A stretch of DNA of 19,312 nucleotides, taken from CAZVWJ01 sp964631325. Lineage in GTDB: Bacteria; T1Sed10-126. A model generated the notes under the pieces. The model was not told where the DNA came from and searched no databases. It worked only from the letters and a program-made list of their open reading frames with translations. Below are positions 15,411 to 19,312 of the stretch, one piece after another (within the stretch, counting starts at the first letter, position 1; each line of letters begins with the position of its first letter). Made by a program: the position numbers and the translations under genes. The stretch lies in assembly GCA_964631325.1 (NCBI GenBank), contig CAZVWJ010000049.1, forward strand, positions 1 to 19,312. The letters run 5' to 3'.

Positions 15411-15734
15411 TCACTCAGGTAAATTGCACTGAGCCCAGGGGACCGCACCCTTAATAACTGATTTTATATAGGGACCAATCGTGTCGTGATCAATACAATC
15501 TTCTCCGCCGGCTACTTTTTCTAATTCCTCCTCGTCCATTTCACTGGCCTTTTCACTCAGTTGCTGGATATAATCCTTGATCTCACTTTGGGTGACTTCA
15601 AACCCTTTTTGCCGGGCAATCTCAAGCATCCCCTTGAATAACTCTTCTTCGGATTCAAGCTTTTTAAGCTCCTTCTGAAGCTCCTCATCCTCGGCAATTG
15701 TTTCATACAATTTTTTAGCTTCTTCCATCGACAT
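15411..15734 (-). CDS. Nif11-leader peptide precursor, 30-residue two-Cys core
   Basis: 107 residues. Leader 1-77 (begins MSMEEAKKLYETIAEDEE, ends EEELEKVAGG). The 30-residue core begins EDCIDHDTIG and ends AVPWAQCNLPE, with its cysteines near each end. That would suit a single large disulfide or ring, and the middle (PYIKSVIKGAV) is hydrophobic-basic. AGGAGG lies ten bases before the first of two nearby ATGs (MSM), so the first is preferred. This gene and 15944-16219 share a ribosome-site region (AGGAGG, C/T, TGATTTGTT) distinct from the hairpin type used by other precursors. The leader class is the same MS-acidic helical type. Confidence 0.87.
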   Translation of the reverse strand: MSMEEAKKLYETIAEDEELQKELKKLESEEELFKGMLEIARQKGFEVTQSEIKDYIQQLSEKASEMDEEELEKVAGGEDCIDHDTIGPYIKSVIKGAVPWAQCNLPE

Positions 15735-15878
15735 AACAAATCAGCCTCCTGTGGAGAGTAAATGTGCGAAAGTTAAAAATAAAATCAACTTCAAAATCTA
15801 AAAACTAAGTTGAGTATTAATTCATCCTTTTTTCTCGCATTAAGGGCGCTGGCACTTTGCCACGTGGATTTGGCAGAA

Positions 15879-15910
15879 GGGGAATCCCGGTATATAGACC
15901 GGAATTCCCC
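15879..15910. repeat. Strong 13-bp inverted repeat between precursor genes
   Basis: 15879-15891 and 15898-15910 pair over 13 positions with one mismatch (GGGGAATCCCGGT against ACCGGAATTCCCC) around a six-base loop. Outer bases (TGGC/GCCA) can extend it. It lies about 35 bases after the stop of 15944-16219. No T-run follows on the minus strand, so it is an RNA-processing or protective hairpin rather than a clear terminator. Confidence 0.55.
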
Positions 15911-15943
15911 CGCCAAAAGACTTAAATTTCCAGTCGTCTGTAA

Positions 15944-16219
15944 TTACCACTCCACACAAACAAGAGTCCAGGCCAGATCTACTTTCCCGCCGCCGGCCAC
16001 GTTTTCGAGGGCTTCTTCACCAAGTTCCTCGGATTTTTCGGCCAGCTCATCCATCAGCTCTTCGAGGTCCGCCCGGCTGACATCAAACCCCTTTTCACTG
16101 GCTATCTCAAGGGCCTTATCCAGGACCGATTCCCTGGACTCAAGATCTTTAAAATGTTCTTTCAGCTTATCGTCTTCCACGATAACCTTCTGAAACTTTT
16201 TTGCTTCTTCCATCGACAT
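15944..16219 (-). CDS. Nif11-leader peptide precursor, 14-residue core
   Basis: 91 residues. Leader 1-77 (begins MSMEEAKKFQKVIVEDDK, ends EEALENVAGG). A third Gly follows directly, so the core is GKVDLAWTLVCVEW, 14 residues, or 13 if cut after Gly78. The core is hydrophobic with one cysteine and two tryptophans, the shortest in the set. AGGAGG lies ten bases before the first ATG. A promoter-like element (16363-16420) lies about 145 bases upstream, closer than for any other precursor. A single cysteine would allow only an intermolecular disulfide or a ring built with another residue type. Confidence 0.87.
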   Translation of the reverse strand: MSMEEAKKFQKVIVEDDKLKEHFKDLESRESVLDKALEIASEKGFDVSRADLEELMDELAEKSEELGEEALENVAGGGKVDLAWTLVCVEW

Positions 16220-16553
16220 AACAAATCAACCTCCTGTAAAGTGTAAAAGTGCATAAAGTTAAAATGTTGCGCGTTGCGAGTTAAATTTAGTCAACTAACT
16301 ATGGTCGATTCCCACTTTTTTTCGTCCGCCCTTCACTTCGTAACCTCGTCAGGTAACTGTTCATTATATATAAAGGACGAAAAATGCTAACTGTCCATAG
16401 TTATCGATCTAAGATCGATAGTTTTCAGTTTCAAGTTTAAAGTTTCAAGTTAAAACCAACGTCAAATTCAAACTGGATTCCGGGGTCAAGCCCCGGAATG
16501 ACGAACATAAAAAGGGGCGTCATTACCGTCCAGGTTGTTTTTCCGGTTTTCTA
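16220..16553. repeat. Intergenic region with promoter-like element and palindrome
   Basis: Holds GTTGCGCGTTGCGAGTT-type units (16265-16285), promoter-like element B (16363-16420), TTTCAAGTT units (16427-16450) and a palindrome (16475-16502) followed by ACGAACATAAAAA. The last part lies just after the stop of the precursor at 16554-16871. Confidence 0.65.
16363..16420 (-). promoter_or_regulatory. Promoter-like repeated element B
   Basis: Minus strand: dyad TATCGATCTTAGATCGATA (16402-16420, 9-bp arms), ACTATGGACAG, T-run with TTTTTCGTCC, then TATATAAT (hexamer TATAAT at 16363-16368). The GGACAG is 28 bases from the hexamer, as in copies A and C. It faces the precursor 15944-16219. No good -35 TTGACA at 17 bases is present, so either the dyad binds an activator or another sigma factor is used. 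Confidence 0.5.
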
Positions 16554-16871
16554 TCACAGATTTTCTACGGTCTCATCATTAAGAACAGCACCAACAAAAT
16601 GACTATGCTTCACAACCCACTTCGCTGTGGTGTGTATGTCCGGCACGGAACCGTGGTAATTAATGTACTCTTCACGAAAACCATGTATTTCTTCTTCAAG
16701 CCGACGATTGTCGCTGTGTTCCGAAAGCGCTTGTCTAAGCCTTTGTTCTCCCCGCTTGGTGAAGCCAGCGATAGGGGCGAGTTTCAAAATTTCATCCTGC
16801 AGGAGATCGGACATTCCACCGGCTACCTGCTCCAACTGGTCGTCGCTGAGTTCCTGTTCTTCCTGAGACAT
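16554..16871 (-). CDS. Long-cargo precursor with a minimal 19-residue leader
   Basis: 105 residues from the ATG at 16871, which GGAGGT precedes by nine bases. The frame is open to 16919 but has no ribosome site there. The leader is just MSQEEQELSDDQLEQVAGG: the C-terminal recognition part of its relatives (ELSEEQLENVAGG in 16938-17390) without the helical Nif11 domain. The 86-residue cargo begins MSDLLQDEILKLAP and has the shared module: FREEYINYHGSVPD, then TTAKWVVKHSH. It has no cysteine. Gene 16938-17390 lies just 66 bases upstream on the same strand, with related cargo, so the pair could be co-transcribed and work together. Cargo function unknown; the reduced leader points to the last 15 residues as the minimal export signal. 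Confidence 0.8.
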   Translation of the reverse strand: MSQEEQELSDDQLEQVAGGMSDLLQDEILKLAPIAGFTKRGEQRLRQALSEHSDNRRLEEEIHGFREEYINYHGSVPDIHTTAKWVVKHSHFVGAVLNDETVENL

Positions 16872-16937
16872 GATAAATCTACCTCCAAATTTATAATATG
16901 TTTTAACCCTATCACTCACAGTTAAACTTGAAATATC

Positions 16938-17390
16938 TTAAAACCATTTATCACTGTAATCATGAACGATCCACTTAGCTGTTTCCATAAGATCTGGCAC
17001 CTCCCCATGCTCGTCAATGTATTTTTCTCTGTGCTCATAAATTGCAAGGTTAAATTCTCTGGAATTTTTTTTATTCCTAAGCTTTGTCATTAAACTCCTT
17101 ACGTAGACCGGGCTATCGAAACAAGCTACAGCCGCTATATTGTCCCATAATTTATCAGAAACTCCGCCGGCAACGTTCTCGAGCTGTTCCTCGGAAAGTT
17201 CGCCGTCCCCTTCGGGGTCGCCCTCTGCTTCCTCCAAATAGGATTCGATGTCTTCAGCCTCGACGTCGTAGCCCTCTTCCCGGGCAATTTCGGCCTGCTC
17301 CTCCGGAGAGCCAGCCTCCACCCAGCTATTAATTACACTCTCGTTATCCTTTTTCCCCTCGAAAAATTCTTCCAGGTCCTGTTTCGACAT
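16938..17390 (-). CDS. Nif11-leader precursor with long conserved cargo
   Basis: 150 residues. Leader 1-76 (begins MSKQDLEEFFEGKKDNES, ends LSEEQLENVAGG). The 74-residue cargo begins VSDKLWDNIAAVACFDSP, has one cysteine, and ends with the shared module HREKYIDEHGEVPD, then ETAKWIVHDYSDKWF. Leader and cargo are both related to 1444-1932, 15 kb away, so the pair looks like a duplicated gene. The ATG at 17390 follows GAGGAGG inside a 9-bp perfect hairpin; the longer frame to 17423 is the translated hairpin. Upstream lie the GGAGGTGAAAG motif and promoter-like element C. Likely exported by the ABC/HlyD/TolC system; cargo function unknown. Confidence 0.87.
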   Translation of the reverse strand: MSKQDLEEFFEGKKDNESVINSWVEAGSPEEQAEIAREEGYDVEAEDIESYLEEAEGDPEGDGELSEEQLENVAGGVSDKLWDNIAAVACFDSPVYVRSLMTKLRNKKNSREFNLAIYEHREKYIDEHGEVPDLMETAKWIVHDYSDKWF

Positions 17391-17391
17391 G

Positions 17392-17415
17392 AAAATTTCC
17401 TCCTCGGGAAATTTT
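17392..17415 (-). promoter_or_regulatory. Perfect Shine-Dalgarno hairpin of precursor 16938-17390
   Basis: Nine perfect pairs (AAAATTTCC / GGAAATTTT) close the loop CGAGGA on the minus strand, one base before the ATG. This is the longest stem of the five copies. Confidence 0.6.
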
Positions 17416-17471
17416 AGTTTCAAGTTTCCAGTTAAAACCAGCTACAAATTCAAAAACAGAAAATATCATAC

Positions 17472-17511
17472 GAGCTAACTTTCACCTCCGCTTTATTTAT
17501 GAAAAAACATT
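17472..17511 (-). promoter_or_regulatory. GGAGGTGAAAG motif upstream of precursor 16938-17390
   Basis: Minus strand ATGTTTTTTCATAAATAAAG, CGGAGGTGAAAGTTAGC, about 85-120 bases before the ATG at 17390. Nearly the same as 2014-2053 upstream of the related precursor. Confidence 0.35.
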
Positions 17512-17610
17512 GCTCGTTACGAGCTTCTTTCGCCTTAAAGTTTCTCAGTCAATTCGTTGCTAGTTTACTCAAAATTTTAATTGCTTAGTTATTCAATTAA
17601 TTCTTAACTC

Positions 17611-17668
17611 ATTCTATATAAAGAACAAAAAATCCAATCTGTCCATAGTTATCGATCTGAGGTCGATA
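17611..17668 (-). promoter_or_regulatory. Promoter-like repeated element C
   Basis: Minus strand: dyad TATCGACCTCAGATCGATA (17650-17668), ACTATGGACAG, T-rich stretch, then TATAGAAT (hexamer TAGAAT at 17611-17616). The 28-base distance from GGACAG to the hexamer is identical in A and B. It lies about 220 bases before the precursor 16938-17390. Confidence 0.5.
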
Positions 17669-17679
17669 ATTTCAGTTTC

Positions 17680-18044
17680 AAGTTCAAAGTTTCAAGTTAA
17701 AATCAACTTCAAAATCTCAATTAACAGGATGAACAGGATTAGCTGGATTGGTTTCAAAAATATAAAACTTCTGTTTTTTTACCCTGTCGATCCTGTTAAT
17801 CCCGTCCAATGGTTTTGTCGAAGTTCCTGGTTCCTTGTTGCTCGTTGCTGGTTAAAACCAACGTCAAATTCAAACTGGATTCCGGGGTCAAGCCCCGGAA
17901 TGACGAGCATAAAAAAGACTGTCATTGCCAGCCCCCGAGCCGGCAATCCAAGTTGATTTTGACTGTCTGCTGTAATTCAAATTCAACCTGAAAGTCTGGG
18001 GGCGAGGTCCGAAATGGCAAACGTAAATTTCTGTAGTCCAATGG
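17680..18044. repeat. Repeat DNA downstream of the VAGG-tailed gene
   Basis: TTTCAAGTT units (17670-17700); AACAGGATGAACAGGATTAG (about 17722) with a partly complementary GATCCTGTTAATCCCGTCC (about 17790); an inverted pair of palindromes, 17877-17904 and 17921-17949, joined by a linker containing AGCATAAAAAAGACT. No gene is seen. Confidence 0.7.
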
Positions 18045-18512
18045 CTATTCCTCGGGATCCGGTGGACTGTCTTCCTCCTCTTGCGGGCCGGTCAGGCCGC
18101 CGGCCACGTCCTCGAGTTGGTCCGGGGACAGCCGCTCGCTACCAGTAGATTTTTGCTGGCGTTCGGCCAACGCTTCGAGCAGGCGTTTCCTGCCCCGTCG
18201 GTACTCGTCCACCCGCTCCTCACCGGTCTCTAACTCCCGGGGACCACCGGCCGGCAGGGCTGTTTCTTCCAGGGAGCCAAAACAGGAGAGCAGGTCAGCT
18301 TCCGGCAGGTTAACCTGGCACCAGCCCTGCAGGTAAAGGTCATAGCCAAGCGGATTGTCCTCCCCTGCAAAAACCAGGTCAGCGTGGTCTTCCCGGCAGA
18401 ACTCAAACCGAACCGAAAGCGGCGCCAGCCGCCAGGTTGAGTTCTCCGGCCCCCGCTCCAAAACAACCACCAGCAGCTTACCGCCCGCTTCCTCTGAATA
18501 AACGGTCCACAC
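18045..18512 (-). CDS. Unrecognised protein with C-terminal VAGG leader motif
   Basis: 155 residues if the GTG at 18512 is used. The frame is open to 18602 with coding-like sequence (DLSSYFEDIQVKIREPEQP) but no ATG; an ATG at 18608 is followed at once by TGA. The start is thus uncertain or the 5' end is broken. The N-terminal ~90 residues (PGQVWTVYSEEAGGKLLVVV... DNPLGYDLYLQGW) look like a small beta-rich domain reminiscent of PGQVW-type proteins, but I do not recognise it. A charged helix (EERVDEYRRGRKRLLEALAE) leads to LSPDQLEDVAGG, the same recognition motif as the precursors, then a 16-residue acidic, proline-containing tail. It lacks the Nif11 leader. It may be an export-system accessory or an unusual precursor. 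First gene of the window in transcription order. Confidence 0.55.
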   Translation of the reverse strand: MWTVYSEEAGGKLLVVVLERGPENSTWRLAPLSVRFEFCREDHADLVFAGEDNPLGYDLYLQGWCQVNLPEADLLSCFGSLEETALPAGGPRELETGEERVDEYRRGRKRLLEALAERQQKSTGSERLSPDQLEDVAGGLTGPQEEEDSPPDPEE

Positions 18513-19254
18513 CTGGCCGGGCCGGACGCTATCCGGTTGTTCGGGTTCTCTTATTTTTACCTGTATGTCCTCAAAATAAGAACTTAAATCTGAAATAGGA
18601 ATTCACATCCCGATAAACATGTTACAAGTTGCGGGTTTCGTGTTGCGCGTTAAGTTCATGAACAAAAGCAACGTCAAATACCTTCAGTGTTCAATGTTCC
18701 ACGTTTGGCGTCTCGTGTTGGAATTAAATACTAAGTCAACGTCAAATTCAACTTGGATTCCGGGGTCAAGCCCCGGAATGACGACCATAAAAACATGGGC
18801 AGTCAGACATTGAATCGGTCGACGAAACACCAAAAGGTTGTTATTGCCTTCCAAAACTCAATCGGAGAATTGCTGAAAAGTTTCCGAGTTCCTACAGGTG
18901 GCTCCCGATTGAGTGCTGGACGAGCCGGCAATCCATCTTGGCTTCCCGATATTCGCACGTCATTGCCGGACTCCGATCCGGCAACCCATCTTGACTTTCG
19001 CTCCTTGCTTTTGATTTTAACGGTCTTAATTTCACACTAAATTAGTGTCGATTCGTGCGATCCGTGGACTGGGCTTTTGAACTTGACTTTGAATTTGATA
19101 CTGCCTCATCCCGGCAACACTTGATTACAATCCCAACGCTTGAACTCAACTATCAACCATCAACTATTAACTATCAACTTCGTTGTTCCCCTCGTCCCTC
19201 AGTCACTTCGTCCCGATTTAACTCAATCACTCAATAACTTAATCTCCCAGTCCC
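18513..19254. repeat. Repeat-filled upstream region
   Basis: No supported gene apart from the possible 5' end of the gene at 18045 (to 18602). Contains GTTGCGGGTTTCGTGTTGCG units (18625-18650), palindrome 18755-18782, a diverged copy of the nested inverted repeat (about 18851-18935, CTCAATCGG ... CCCGATTGAGTGCTGGACG), palindrome 18959-18987, and a composite repeat (about 19035-19210). Confidence 0.7.
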
Positions 19255-19295
19255 TCTTATTATTATAAAGGACAAATACCGGCGATCTTCCATCA
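19255..19295 (-). promoter_or_regulatory. Diverged promoter-like element D at window edge
   Basis: Minus strand GATCGCCGGTATTTGTCCTT then TATAATAATAAG resembles elements A-C from the T-rich stretch through the TATAAT hexamer (19262-19267), but the GGACAG is not kept. It faces the gene at 18045, about 750 bases away, with composite repeat in between. Confidence 0.3.
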
Positions 19296-19312
19296 TTTTT
19301 CCTTTTGTAAAA

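Noticed and set aside
15879..15910. Rho-independent terminator after precursor 15944-16219
   Set aside because: The stem is strong but no run of T follows it on the minus strand.
14978..16219. Calling the short cores lanthipeptides
   Set aside because: Ser/Thr and Cys are present, but no lanthionine synthetase is encoded in the window, so ring formation cannot be claimed.
17715..17810. Structured RNA from the AACAGGATGAACAGGATT stretch and its partial complement
   Set aside because: The stretch resembles common low-complexity intergenic repeats; the pairing is partial and nothing else supports an RNA gene.

Overview
This window is a dense, one-directional secretion locus. Every gene I can support lies on the minus strand. 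The core is a Nif11-leader / NHLM-type peptide export system: a HlyD-like adaptor, a C39-peptidase ABC exporter and a second large ABC exporter in one tight operon (6135-12556), preceded by a TolC-like outer-membrane channel (12900-14495). Around it are eight genes for small acidic proteins that carry a leader ending in Val-Ala-Gly-Gly (25-321, 447-935, 1444-1932, 14978-15283, 15411-15734, 15944-16219, 16554-16871, 16938-17390). A ninth protein carries the same motif near its C-terminus (18045-18512).

Reading in the direction of transcription (high to low coordinates): the odd VAGG-tailed protein; two precursors with large cargo; three precursors with short Cys-containing cores; TolC; HlyD-ABC1-ABC2; a lipoprotein of the branched-chain amino-acid-binding (type I periplasmic) class; an AAA/STAND-like P-loop ATPase; then three more precursors. 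The cargo falls into two groups: short cores of 14-30 residues, and long cargos of 74-86 residues. Three of the long cargos share a C-terminal module (HGxxPD followed by TAxWIV). I see no LanM, YcaO, radical SAM or other maturation enzyme, so the products may be exported unmodified or disulfide-bonded, or be modified by an enzyme outside the window.

The intergenic DNA is repeat-rich. It contains about fifteen copies of a 28-bp palindrome (GGATTCCGG...CCGGAATGAC and its GGCAATCC variant), a composite repeat of about 150 bp that abuts or supplies gene 3' ends, short GTTGCGA/GTTACGA tandem repeats, and 'TTTCAAGTT' runs. Two repeated elements look functional. One is a hairpin that places the Shine-Dalgarno sequence in its loop directly before five precursor ATGs. 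The other is a promoter-like element (TATAAT-like hexamer, fixed spacing to GGACAG, then a TATCGAT dyad) upstream of precursor genes.

The organism cannot be named from this. A TolC channel and a lipoprotein imply a two-membrane (Gram-negative type) envelope. Strong AGGAGG ribosome sites and very acidic small proteins would fit, for example, a halophilic diderm Firmicute such as Halanaerobiales, or an anaerobic deltaproteobacterium; this is inference only.
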